Assembly (NCBI GenBank): GCA_034506335.1
Contig: JAPDPR010000014.1
Coordinates: forward strand, 1 to 60,058
Reading direction: 5' to 3'
DNA from: a candidate division KSB1 bacterium
Lineage (GTDB): Bacteria; Zhuqueibacterota; Zhuqueibacteria; JANLFK01; Oleimicrobiaceae
DNA length: 60,058 nucleotides
Positions 52,569 to 60,058 of the stretch are shown here, in pieces; position 1 is the first letter of the stretch; the number at the start of each line of letters is the position of its first letter. Both the position numbers and the translations under genes were made by a program. Below the pieces are notes generated by a model. It was not told where the DNA came from. It was given only the letters and a program-made list of their open reading frames with translations, and ran no database searches.

Positions 52569-54350
52569 ATGGCGCAGACACCGAATGCCGAGAAGCATAC
52601 TGACTTCCTTGATGAGGCGCAACATCAAGGGCTTGATGCGTTTCTTGATGCCGTCCTAGAGGAAGGGCTCAGGGCGGTAGGAGCCTTTCAAGGTTCCCTA
52701 ATGTTGCTGAATGAGAAGGAAAAGACGCTGGAGATCGTCAAGCGGCGCGGCCCGGAGTACGACCCCAAGAGGAAACATCGTAGGTTCAGAATCGAAGAAG
52801 GAGTAGCTGGCATGGTGGCTGCCACAGGGGAGCCGTACCTTTGTGGCGACGTAACTGAAGATCAACGCTTTAAACCGCCAGTCGGTAAGCTGAATTTTAG
52901 ATCACTGGTAGTCGTGCCCATCAAGTCTGGCGCCCGGACAGTCGGCGTCATCTGTGCGGATAGCCCAGAGCCCCACAGGTTTACCGAAGAGCACACCAGC
53001 CTGCTAGCCGAACGAGCTGCGAGCGTGGGAAACGTTATTGAACGGTTGGCAGTGGACACGTTCATAGTCTCGGCAAAGAGAATGAAGCAACTGGAGAGTC
53101 TGCACGAGGTCGCCCAAGAACTGAGTAAGATTACGTTCCAGTCGCCGCAGGAATTGTCAAAACTTCTCAACGAAATTGCCAGGGACGCTGAGAGGGTGCT
53201 TGAGGCAGACTTGGTGACTCTCTACCAATACTTTCAGGAAGAGGAAAGTTTCGATTACCCGCCTATCCTTAGCGGGCGCTTCCAGCACCCAGAATGGATG
53301 TGCGCCCGCCTCTTTAGGGAAGACGCCCCATACCGGATCGTTGCAGCGGGTGAGCCACGGTATTGCGAGAATGCGAGCCAAGACAGAGTGATGCGAGCTC
53401 GAGAGACCGTGCCAGCAGGGGACGGGCTCCCTGAAAGACCATCCTTCGTAGATCGCGAAGGGGTTGTGTCGTCCGCCGGAATCCCTTTGATAGCAGGTAC
53501 TGAGACGGTGGGGGTGTTGTTCATCAACTACCGAGCGTACCATCAGTTCACACCCGAAGAGAAGCGAGTGATAGAGATGTTCGCGGCCTACGCGGCGCTA
53601 GCTATTCAGGGCACGCGGTGGATTCAACAGTTGGTACGCATGCGCCAGCTTGAGGCATTAAGAACGACTTCTCGCATGTTCGCCCACAGGCTCAGAAACA
53701 TTCTGCCCATCATCACGGATAGAATCGATAGGATAGCCACCAAGGGAGGCCTGAATGAGGAGGGCAAGGAGTGGTGTGAAATGGCATGGCAGGAGGCGCA
53801 AAGAGCACAGAGAGTGGTGAGCGACTTTGAATCGTTTTCTCGTGCGGAGTTGCGCCAACCATCCAGTAAACTCTCGATTGGGGAGCTTGTTAAGAAGCTC
53901 GGAGAGGTGGCGAAGAGAAACCTTACCCAAATAGGCGCAAGTATCGAGGTTGTTGATGCTGAGCCCAATCTCCCTTCGGTCATAGTCGACCTCGATAGGC
54001 TGAGCGACGACTTTGCCAACTTCGTACAAGACTCTCAACGTCACAGACCTTCGGGCTTACAAGTGCGTATTTCCGCCGCACTGGCGAGCGAGGCCGACGC
54101 GCTGCAAGCAGGCCTCCCGAAAGGGGGCCGATATGTAAAACTGATCTACGAAGACAACGGCCCCGGCATCGATCTTCCCAACAAGAGGAGAATCTTTGAG
54201 CCGTTTTATACCACCACAGGCGGCACAGGCCTCGGATTGGCTATCGTTGAGCAAGACGCGAGAGCTCACGGGGGCACTATATTGGAATGCGGCCAGCCAG
54301 GCAGAGGCGTCCGCTTCGAATTGTATTTACCCATTGCAGGACAAAATTGA
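52569..54350 (+). CDS. GAF-domain sensor histidine kinase
   Basis: This is a cytosolic sensor kinase of about 593 residues. Two GAF-type domains come first: one near 15-165 (LDAVLEEGLRAVGAFQGSLMLLNE, VVVPIKSGARTVGVICADSP) and another near 195-355 (SAGIPLIAGTETVGVLFINY). The H-box is MFAHRLRNILPII with H373, and the ATPase domain follows with YEDNGPGIDLPNKRRIFEPFYTTTGGTGLGLAIVEQDARAHGG (54150-54270). The N-box is poorly conserved (DFANFVQDSQRH). No membrane segment is seen. GGGAGG precedes the ATG at 52569; an earlier in-frame start is unlikely. The response-regulator gene follows 14 bp later. Confidence 0.87.
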   Translation: MAQTPNAEKHTDFLDEAQHQGLDAFLDAVLEEGLRAVGAFQGSLMLLNEKEKTLEIVKRRGPEYDPKRKHRRFRIEEGVAGMVAATGEPYLCGDVTEDQRFKPPVGKLNFRSLVVVPIKSGARTVGVICADSPEPHRFTEEHTSLLAERAASVGNVIERLAVDTFIVSAKRMKQLESLHEVAQELSKITFQSPQELSKLLNEIARDAERVLEADLVTLYQYFQEEESFDYPPILSGRFQHPEWMCARLFREDAPYRIVAAGEPRYCENASQDRVMRARETVPAGDGLPERPSFVDREGVVSSAGIPLIAGTETVGVLFINYRAYHQFTPEEKRVIEMFAAYAALAIQGTRWIQQLVRMRQLEALRTTSRMFAHRLRNILPIITDRIDRIATKGGLNEEGKEWCEMAWQEAQRAQRVVSDFESFSRAELRQPSSKLSIGELVKKLGEVAKRNLTQIGASIEVVDAEPNLPSVIVDLDRLSDDFANFVQDSQRHRPSGLQVRISAALASEADALQAGLPKGGRYVKLIYEDNGPGIDLPNKRRIFEPFYTTTGGTGLGLAIVEQDARAHGGTILECGQPGRGVRFELYLPIAGQN

Positions 54351-54364
54351 AAGGAGGGTATGCG

Positions 54365-55042
54365 ATGGCCGAGAAAATAAGGAAGACCGTGCTCATAGCC
54401 GACGACGAACCTGGGTATCGCACGGTTCTGGAGGAAAGCTTCAGTGAGGCAGGCAGAGAAGAGGACTGCCCGTACGAGTTTGATGTGGATGTAACACAGA
54501 GCGCAACGGAGTGCATCCAGCGGGTCCGGGCGAAGAACTATGATGTTTTGGTACTCGACGTCCGCATGGAGGAGGAGCTGAGCGGGCTCCAAGCGCTCTA
54601 TGACATCTTCCGGGAATTACATCATGAGCGACCGGTGCGCATTATCTTCACCGGCTTTCCGGATTACAGGCAGTGCGTTGAGGCGATGCGGCACGGCGCG
54701 TGGGACTATATCATAAAGCAGGACGTGCCTTCCGGACCGGGAGGACGAGAAATAAAGGCCCCAAGGGTGGTCGTCAACTCAGCAGTGGCGCGGCTTCGTT
54801 TCCTTGACCTTCGGGAAGAACAAAAGCGTATCATCTCGAAGCAGTGGCTTCCGGAACATTATGCTGAGCTTGAGGAGAAGTACGGTGGACAACTGGTTGC
54901 CCTCTGGCATCACCCGGAGGTGAAAGTGATCGCGCGCGGTAGAGACGCCTTCGAGCTTGAGGAGGCGCTCAGGGATTGGAGGGCTGTCCATCAAGCTTGG
55001 GAACAGCCCCTGATCTTGAACCTAATCTCTCGTGAACACTAG
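54365..55042 (+). CDS. Receiver-domain protein with DUF5678-like C-terminus
   Basis: This 225-residue protein is the likely partner of the upstream kinase. The receiver domain (1-120) has acid pocket D13/D14, phospho-acceptor D65 in VLVLDVRM, T96 in IIFTG and K118 in IIKQD. The output is not a DNA-binding domain. After a helix, residues about 160-225 (WLPEHYAELEEKYGGQLVALWHHPEVKVIARGRDAFELEE, 54846-54965) resemble DUF5678, a small domain I associate with clan AA protease genes. AAGGAGGG lies 6 nt before the ATG. The 24-bp gap to the retropepsin gene suggests a functional triad of kinase, regulator and protease. Confidence 0.8.
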   Translation: MAEKIRKTVLIADDEPGYRTVLEESFSEAGREEDCPYEFDVDVTQSATECIQRVRAKNYDVLVLDVRMEEELSGLQALYDIFRELHHERPVRIIFTGFPDYRQCVEAMRHGAWDYIIKQDVPSGPGGREIKAPRVVVNSAVARLRFLDLREEQKRIISKQWLPEHYAELEEKYGGQLVALWHHPEVKVIARGRDAFELEEALRDWRAVHQAWEQPLILNLISREH

Positions 55043-55066
55043 GAGCAGAAGGAGGTGAGCTAATCT

Positions 55067-55648
55067 ATGCACGGTCCGGTTCCGGCTCGATTGACCAGTT
55101 ACCCCCAGGGGTGTAAGCCTGGCCTCTCAACAGTGGCGGCTCCGTGTGCATCTGGTCATGGCTTTTGCGTCAAATATCGACGGGTAGGACAGGTAAAGTA
55201 CCAGTCAGTGAGAGGGACACGTCAGGCCATTGAGAATTGGGAAGCGGTGGTCGAACTATTGGTTCAGGACATTTCTTCGGATGTCGCATATTGCCGATGG
55301 GTGACATTTCTCCTTGATACGGGTTCTGACATGACCATTGTCCCCAGAACCTTTGTACATGACAATGCCTTCCCGTTCGAGAAGCGGGTGGGGCTAGTTC
55401 CCCTTCTAGGGCTCACTGGAAGAGTGGTGACAGCTGGTGTGTTTGAAGCTTGCCTCAGCCTGGTTTCCCCCCGTAGAGGAACGCCGGGCCTCACATTTAG
55501 AATGCCCATACTGGTGCCCGAGGAGTGGTACGGGAAGCATGCTGTCCTAGGACTGGACGTCCTCCGGCAGATACACATTGTTTCAGACCGCGAGTTTGTT
55601 TCTCTTTGGCCTCAGGCGTGCGGCGAGTGTCCAAGCGGTTCTAAGTAA
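55067..55648 (+). CDS. Retropepsin-like (clan AA) aspartic protease
   Basis: This 193-residue protein carries the active-site aspartate in FLLDTGSDMTIVP (D84). The second conserved block AVLGLDVLRQI (near 168-178) matches the hydrophobic-G-x-D segment of retroviral-type proteases, which work as dimers. There is no signal peptide, so it is cytosolic. The first 55 residues are not conserved in the family and contain three cysteines. A textbook AAGGAGGTGA lies 8 nt upstream of the ATG. With the receiver-DUF5678-like gene directly upstream, proteolysis is probably controlled by phosphorelay (inference). Confidence 0.8.
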   Translation: MHGPVPARLTSYPQGCKPGLSTVAAPCASGHGFCVKYRRVGQVKYQSVRGTRQAIENWEAVVELLVQDISSDVAYCRWVTFLLDTGSDMTIVPRTFVHDNAFPFEKRVGLVPLLGLTGRVVTAGVFEACLSLVSPRRGTPGLTFRMPILVPEEWYGKHAVLGLDVLRQIHIVSDREFVSLWPQACGECPSGSK

Positions 55649-56165
55649 ACCCAGATTCTGGTCCCCTAGGGTAGACCGGCAAGGTTCTGCGGTCAAGGTC
55701 CCCTGAGGGCAAGAGAAGGACGTCTGCAGCGAGAGGAGGCCCCATTTGGGAGCTGCCGCTGAATGCTTGGCGACTGGGGTTATGGCGCGGGGAAAATTTC
55801 ACTTGCCGTAAGAGACTTCCGACAAGTGCATACTTAGAGGGGTGCCTTCGAGGATAAGCGGAGCACAAAGATCGGGCTGCAGCCCTCGGTTGCGGTCAGA
55901 ATCAAGCAGAATTGCGGAATGGTTGATCGCGCAAGTAGCGCCTTGACTCAGATGAAATTATGTGGCCTTTTGCGGACTCCATGAGGACACGCATGTCTGA
56001 CGCAGTAGCGATCAGGGGGAAACCAGCGAGTTAAACATGACCGATACCCGAGAATCGAAACGTTCGAGTAACGGCTCAAGCTGAGCAGCTGGGCTATGTC
56101 CACATCTTCGACAGGTACAGCGGTGCTTAGGGCGACTTTGCCGCGCGATCCGCTGACAAGGAGGC
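55649..56165. other. About 520-bp spacer, no gene recognised
   Basis: Three very short frames (14-21 codons) begin with ATG but have weak ribosome-binding sites. CAGGGGGAAACCAGCGAG near 56012 resembles the 16-bp repeat of the other spacers. No promoter stands out. AAGGAGG at its right end serves the next gene. Confidence 0.4.
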
Positions 56166-56171
56166 ATGAGG

Positions 56172-58961
56172 ATGATGACCGCTCAACCGAAGGCGAGTTG
56201 GAATGTCCGGCTTGCGCTGAGGCACGGAGACGAGCAGGCGCGAGCAGACCTGGCTACCTTTGTTCAGGAGCACTTGACAGAGGTGGAAAAGATCGTGCAG
56301 GAGGCAAAGAAGTTATTGAAAAAAATCCCTCCTTGGTTTGACCCGTCCTTTGATGGGTACTTAAGTGGGGATAGAACGCGCGTACGGGCTCAAGTTGAGG
56401 CCATATTCCAGGGCCTGCAACGGGCTAAGCCGAAAAAGGGGTTGCATAATTCCTATCGCCTTGAGCCGTGCTTGTGGTATCGCCAGGTGCAACTCATCCG
56501 ACTAGCAAGGGAGGTTTTGGACGAAGGAGATGGCAATTGCTTAGAGTGGAGTCTTGTCTTGGCAGCCTGCTTATTACGGATCAGTATCTACCCTTTGATC
56601 ATCGTCACCTGCTCAAGCGCTGGGGGTTTCCATGCAGTGCTCGGCTACTGGGTCGATGACCTCCCCGCGCTCAAGAACGAGAGGGTCGCCCTGAGCGGGA
56701 GGATGGCTGCCAGACTGGTGGCCGAGGGCCGAATATACGTCGTGGAAGCTACGCGCATACCGCCAGATGAGCGCGGGAGGCTCAAGGCACTTACGGATGC
56801 AGAAGCGGAGGCGCTCTCTCACTTCCCCCATAACACTCAGGGACAGCGGGTCATGTTCGCGGTGGATATCAGGGTAGCCAGAGAGAGCGGAATAATCCAA
56901 TACGGGCTGCCTGATTCCGTGTATCACAACGCCTTGCCACCCAGAGAGCCCAATTTCGTAGGGCGGAGGAAGGAAAAGGAAGAGCTTCTCGACAAAATCT
57001 TCGGCCGAGCTTTCATCGTGAGTGTCAATGGGCTGCCAGGGGTTGGTAAAACGGCGCTGGCACTGGAGGTGGCCCACGGCCTTCTCAGCCAAAAGCTTTT
57101 CGAAGGCATCATTTGGGTCGATGCGAAATCGCAGCGTGTCACTCTTGAACACCTCCTGGATGTGATTGCTCGAGACGCCTTCCACCAATTCGAGCTAGCC
57201 AATAAGCCCCAGGGGGTAAAGTACCAAGGGGTCAGAAAGTTGCTCGAGGGAAATCGTTGTTTGCTCATCCTTGACAGCTACGAAGAGGTTGCTGATCAAA
57301 AAGTTGAAGGCTTTCTCCGTGTGCTCCCTGAACCCTCAAAAGTCTTGATCACCAGCAGAGAAAGGGAACACTCTCTGCCGTCAGATGATCTATTGTTGCA
57401 GGGTTTGCCGGCCAAAGAGGCCCTCAAGTTACTGAGAAGCCTTGGCAGGCTGAAGAGCGCCAGTGTAATCCACAGCGGAGCCGCTAGGGACTTGCGGCAA
57501 TTGTACGAGCTGACTGGTGGCAATCCGTTTGCACTCCAGATTGCTGTAGGCCTCGTGGCGGACGGTGCCTCCCTGGAGGATGTCGCCAATATCCTGGTCG
57601 GCGCAAGTAGGACTAGGACCGCCGACGACTTTTGGAAGCGAATATTCCGCAGGACTTGGCAAAAGCTTACTCCTCAGTCAAAACAAGTGCTCATGGCAGC
57701 CTCTACGTTTCCTGCCCCGCTTCTGTCCGAATCCCTTCTTTCCATAAGCGGTGTTTCCGCCCTTGATTTTCAAGCAGCGACAGCACAGCTGGTGCGGATG
57801 GCCCTCACGGAAGCAAATGCTGGTGTGGATGGTCAGCAAAGGTATGGTGTAAGCCATCCTTTAGTCCGTTCCTACGCGAGACAGCAATTGGAAAGCCAGC
57901 CTGGTCTCCGGGAGCAGGTTATGTCCCGCGCGAAGAGACGATACCTGGAGTTCTTAGAAGACAATGCGAAGGATCTTCGGGACGGCTATAATGCCATTGA
58001 CTCCGAGCTTCAGAACATCTTTGCAGTATTGCAACACTTGCAGGCCCAAAGAGATTTTGAAAGTGTGCTCAAGTATTTGAGGCGTCTCTCCTACTTTCTG
58101 CTCGACAGGGGATATTGGAGGGAGCGACTTGAGTGGTCGGAAAGGGGTTATCAGGCAGCAACTGAACTTGCCAAAATAGAGGTAAAGAACTACCGCTGGG
58201 CAGCCAAGTGTGCATATTGGATAGGCTGGTACTACTGTCGGAGCAAGCAGTACACGCAGGCGGCCGAGTGGGCCGAAACTGCCGACTTCTGTTTCAAACG
58301 GCTGGAGCCGAGAAGGCAGGAACCGAGGGTAACTCAGCTCCTGGGCATGATTCAGTTTGGCGTGCAAAATTACACCGAAGCACAGAAGCTCTTTCATAAT
58401 GCTTTATCCGGTTTTGAGTGTGACTTGTCCCAGGCGAAAACGGACCGCGAGCGCGAGAACAAACTGTTCTGGCTCGTTACAGTCAAAACGAATCTCGGCG
58501 ACTTGGCCAAGGCAAAGGGCGATAAGGCAACAGAAAACGCCTCATACTATGAGGAAGCAGAGAAGTGGCACAAGGAGGTCTTACAGGAAGCAAGGTCAAG
58601 ATGTTGTAGCCCCGGCACTGAGGAGGTTCAGCGCTACGACCGGTGGGCGGGCCGTCTCGCACGCAGCCTGGGCAACCTGGGCGATGTCTACCGGCGGCAG
58701 GGGAGAGTGGTGGACGCGGTCAATTGTTATGAGAAGGGCTACCGCCTTGCTAAAGAGCTCGCTTACTTCAACACAATCGCTGCGTGCGCAGTGGGCCTTG
58801 GTCTGCTTCTGCGGGACAAAGACCCAAGCCAGGCGAAAAGGTACCTTAAGGAAGGGCTTGACATTTATGAACGTCTTGGGAGCCGAGCCCTTGGAGAAGC
58901 AGAGTCCCTGGAAGAGGCCAGGGAGTGGTTGCGCGATCGTTGTCACTGGAAAGTCTCATGA
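56172..58961 (+). CDS. STAND NTPase: transglutaminase-like domain, NB-ARC-type ATPase, TPR sensor region
   Basis: This 929-residue protein has three parts. The N-terminal 245 residues resemble a transglutaminase-like thiol peptidase, with C125 in GDGNCLEWSLVL, H156 in GGFHAVLGYW and an Asp a few residues later (numbered from the ATG at 56166). The NB-ARC ATPase follows: Walker A GLPGVGKTAL (about 289-298), LLILDSYEEV (near 365), KVLITSRERE and the GGNPFALQI motif. From about residue 590 on, TPR-like helices run to the end. STAND proteins oligomerise when the sensor repeats bind a ligand and then activate an effector; here the transglutaminase-like domain would be the effector. The start is ATG 56172, given AAGGAGG 7 nt upstream. 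Confidence 0.82.
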   Translation: MMTAQPKASWNVRLALRHGDEQARADLATFVQEHLTEVEKIVQEAKKLLKKIPPWFDPSFDGYLSGDRTRVRAQVEAIFQGLQRAKPKKGLHNSYRLEPCLWYRQVQLIRLAREVLDEGDGNCLEWSLVLAACLLRISIYPLIIVTCSSAGGFHAVLGYWVDDLPALKNERVALSGRMAARLVAEGRIYVVEATRIPPDERGRLKALTDAEAEALSHFPHNTQGQRVMFAVDIRVARESGIIQYGLPDSVYHNALPPREPNFVGRRKEKEELLDKIFGRAFIVSVNGLPGVGKTALALEVAHGLLSQKLFEGIIWVDAKSQRVTLEHLLDVIARDAFHQFELANKPQGVKYQGVRKLLEGNRCLLILDSYEEVADQKVEGFLRVLPEPSKVLITSREREHSLPSDDLLLQGLPAKEALKLLRSLGRLKSASVIHSGAARDLRQLYELTGGNPFALQIAVGLVADGASLEDVANILVGASRTRTADDFWKRIFRRTWQKLTPQSKQVLMAASTFPAPLLSESLLSISGVSALDFQAATAQLVRMALTEANAGVDGQQRYGVSHPLVRSYARQQLESQPGLREQVMSRAKRRYLEFLEDNAKDLRDGYNAIDSELQNIFAVLQHLQAQRDFESVLKYLRRLSYFLLDRGYWRERLEWSERGYQAATELAKIEVKNYRWAAKCAYWIGWYYCRSKQYTQAAEWAETADFCFKRLEPRRQEPRVTQLLGMIQFGVQNYTEAQKLFHNALSGFECDLSQAKTDRERENKLFWLVTVKTNLGDLAKAKGDKATENASYYEEAEKWHKEVLQEARSRCCSPGTEEVQRYDRWAGRLARSLGNLGDVYRRQGRVVDAVNCYEKGYRLAKELAYFNTIAACAVGLGLLLRDKDPSQAKRYLKEGLDIYERLGSRALGEAESLEEAREWLRDRCHWKVS

Positions 58962-59089
58962 CCGAGGTGACGAAGGCAGCTCTGCACCCAAGGCGGACAA
59001 CCGTTGTTCAGCCCACCAGCCCTGGCGCCATGGAGAATGCGACGGCTACTGCCGAGCTGATTAGCGGTGGCGCATGGTCAAGTTATTAG
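58958..59089 (+). CDS. Candidate 43-residue peptide coupled to the STAND gene
   Basis: Its ATG overlaps the STAND stop codon (ATGA), the usual sign of translational coupling. The product, MTEVTKAALHPRRTTVVQPT followed by SPGAMENATATAELISGGAWSSY at 59018-59086, ends in a short AELISGGAW segment. A double glycine preceded by EL-I is reminiscent of GG-type leader peptides, but only five residues would remain as core and no peptide exporter gene is seen. It has no recognised family. The remaining spacer to the CHAT-like gene is about 415 bp. Confidence 0.4.
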   Translation: MTEVTKAALHPRRTTVVQPTSPGAMENATATAELISGGAWSSY

Positions 59090-59505
59090 GGAATAGAGGT
59101 TCCGCTGGTTTTCTCCTGACCAGCGTAGAGCCTCCTCTCTGTCTGCAAGCTCAGTTCCTAGGCCGTTGGTGTGTCTTGCCTCTTATGGGGCTAGCCGCGG
59201 TGCTAGACCGCCGCAACAAGGTCCTGACTTAGTCGTAGGAACGAGACTGAGGGGCAAGGGAACAGCCTCCGTACTGGGTCGGTCACCCTTCCAGCGCTGG
59301 TGGCGGAAGGCGCTCGTGGATATGGCTTGTACGATATTCTTGCGAAAAGCTCTTCAACAGCCCTATCGGAAAAGACCGGAAGCCTTATCAGTGCCCCATG
59401 TGGCACTTTGCCACGCGGAGCTGAGTCTCAAGAGATGCCTCCTAGTCCATTCAATCATTGGTTGCCAGGTATTTGTGAGAACGACTCCGGTCCTTTAAGG
59501 CCCAT
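59090..59505. other. 415-bp spacer before the CHAT-like gene
   Basis: No supported gene. Open frames here (for example 59166-59498) have neither a ribosome-binding site nor family resemblance. I see no clear promoter or repeat. Confidence 0.4.
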
Positions 59506-60058
59506 ATGAACGACAGGGTATTTCATGGGCGTCACGAACTGTATGTCTCCCTAGCTCCGCCCGAAGGCGAGCGCCTGTCCGCAGCCCATGACCACCTCCG
59601 CCGGTTGGAGCAGTTCCCCACCTGGAACCCGCCGGCGGATGCCAAGTTTCTGGCGGAGATGGGCGAGAACCTCTTCCGCCTCGCGTTTCCCACGCAAGAG
59701 GCCGTGCGCGAATTCGCCCAGGCCCTGGTCAACGCGGTCCGAGAAGAGGCTACGCTGCGCGTCTGGTTCTATGCGGCGGACCCACAAGTGGCCATGTTGC
59801 CCTGGGAATACCTGTACATGCCAGGAGATGCGCTGGAGGAGTTAGCAAGGCAGCAGGTTCAGGTGGTCCCGTTTCAGCGAGACGGCTCCTCGATTGATGA
59901 GTATCGCTTCCTCGCCCTGCACCCGAATATCTCCCTGGTGCGGCAAGGATCACCTAGTCCGCCAGATGCTTCACTCAACACCATTGGGCCTTTACGCGTG
60001 CTCGTGGCGTGGGCTAACCCTTGTTCGAGGACCTGGCCGGTGATCAGTGGCATTGAGG
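59506..60058 (+). CDS. N-terminal part of a CHAT-domain (caspase-like) protein, cut by window end
   Basis: The frame is open from the ATG to the last base (184 codons). Features resemble the segment that precedes and opens CHAT domains: EATLRVWFYAADPQVAMLPWEYLYM (LPWE.LY is the hallmark) and FLALHPNISLVRQGS, then LRVLVAWANP, the first strand of the caspase-like core. The catalytic His and Cys lie beyond the window. CHAT proteases act as effectors or processors in conflict and cell-death systems. With the STAND protein two genes upstream, a sensor-protease pair is likely. A weak AAGG site precedes the ATG. Confidence 0.7.
   Translation, partial: MNDRVFHGRHELYVSLAPPEGERLSAAHDHLRRLEQFPTWNPPADAKFLAEMGENLFRLAFPTQEAVREFAQALVNAVREEATLRVWFYAADPQVAMLPWEYLYMPGDALEELARQQVQVVPFQRDGSSIDEYRFLALHPNISLVRQGSPSPPDASLNTIGPLRVLVAWANPCSRTWPVISGIE

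Noticed and set aside
40000..60058. Diversity-generating retroelement or retron
   Set aside because: No reverse-transcriptase motif (such as the YxDD box) occurs in any frame of the island and no template/variable repeat pair was seen.
38294..60058. Insertion sequence or integrase marking island borders
   Set aside because: No transposase, integrase or matching terminal repeats were recognised. Borders are inferred only from spacing and content.
1..60058. tRNA or rRNA genes
   Set aside because: GTTCGA-type T-loop strings were met only inside coding genes, and no cloverleaf could be built in the spacers.

Overview
The window most likely comes from a GC-rich, Gram-negative bacterium of the FCB (Fibrobacteres-Chlorobi-Bacteroidetes) assemblage, perhaps KSB1- or Calditrichota-like. 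The evidence is a surface beta-propeller protein ending in the NFPNPFNPSTTI-type sorting domain typical of these lineages, a TonB-dependent receptor with a carboxypeptidase-regulatory-like N-terminus, and a meso-diaminopimelate-type MurE (DNPR motif). The phylum is inferred, because no rRNA or tRNA gene is present. Many genes have good sigma70-like promoters and strong AGGAGG ribosome-binding sites, and these helped to choose starts.

The left part (1-36.4 kb) is mostly housekeeping and metabolism. On the minus strand lie etfB-etfA and a cob(I)alamin adenosyltransferase. On the plus strand follow murE, a pullulanase-like GH13 enzyme, a PfkB kinase, bifunctional NAD(P)HX repair (nnr), a VanZ-like protein, a small outer-membrane-like protein and an EIIA(Ntr)-like protein. 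Next come a giant double-activase/dehydratase-like protein, a C1-family peptidase and an M19 dipeptidase (minus), then threonine aldolase and an FAH-family hydrolase. A compact plus-strand run (22.4-28.8 kb) carries a UroD-like protein, a nitrilase-family amidase, a flippase, a B12-binding radical SAM enzyme, a deoxyribosyltransferase-like protein and DNA polymerase IV. A TPR lipoprotein/secreted protein, a TtcA-like PP-loop enzyme, the sorting-domain beta-propeller and the TonB receptor close this half.

The right part (36.4-60 kb) looks different. Every gene is on the plus strand, recognisable genes are separated by unusually long spacers (0.5-1.9 kb), and the domains are those of regulatory, proteolytic and conflict-type systems. 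After a GntR/UTRA regulator come a Clp-N-like stand-alone protein and a HEAT-repeat protein. A tight array (41.4-51.2 kb) follows: an ADP-dependent sugar-kinase-like protein, a phosphodiester-glycosidase-like protein, a trypsin-like protease fused to a J-domain-like segment, a single WD40-like unit protein, an ART-like small protein, a cyclase/formamidase, an aldose epimerase, a Gfo/Idh/MocA-like dehydrogenase and an 81-residue repeat peptide. A second block (52.6-55.6 kb) is a GAF-GAF histidine kinase, a receiver-DUF5678-like regulator and a retropepsin-like aspartic protease. A third block (56.2-60 kb, cut by the window end) is a transglutaminase-like/NB-ARC/TPR STAND protein, a start-stop coupled 43-residue peptide and the N-terminal part of a CHAT-type protein.

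The strongest candidate for something undescribed is this right-hand island. It combines three different protease folds with a STAND ATPase, a two-component pair and a small-sugar chemistry module, and a peptide motif (RTRGAV-type) recurs in the HEAT protein and in the 81-residue peptide. That these blocks work as one system is inference; the sequence shows only co-location, co-orientation and close spacing within each block.
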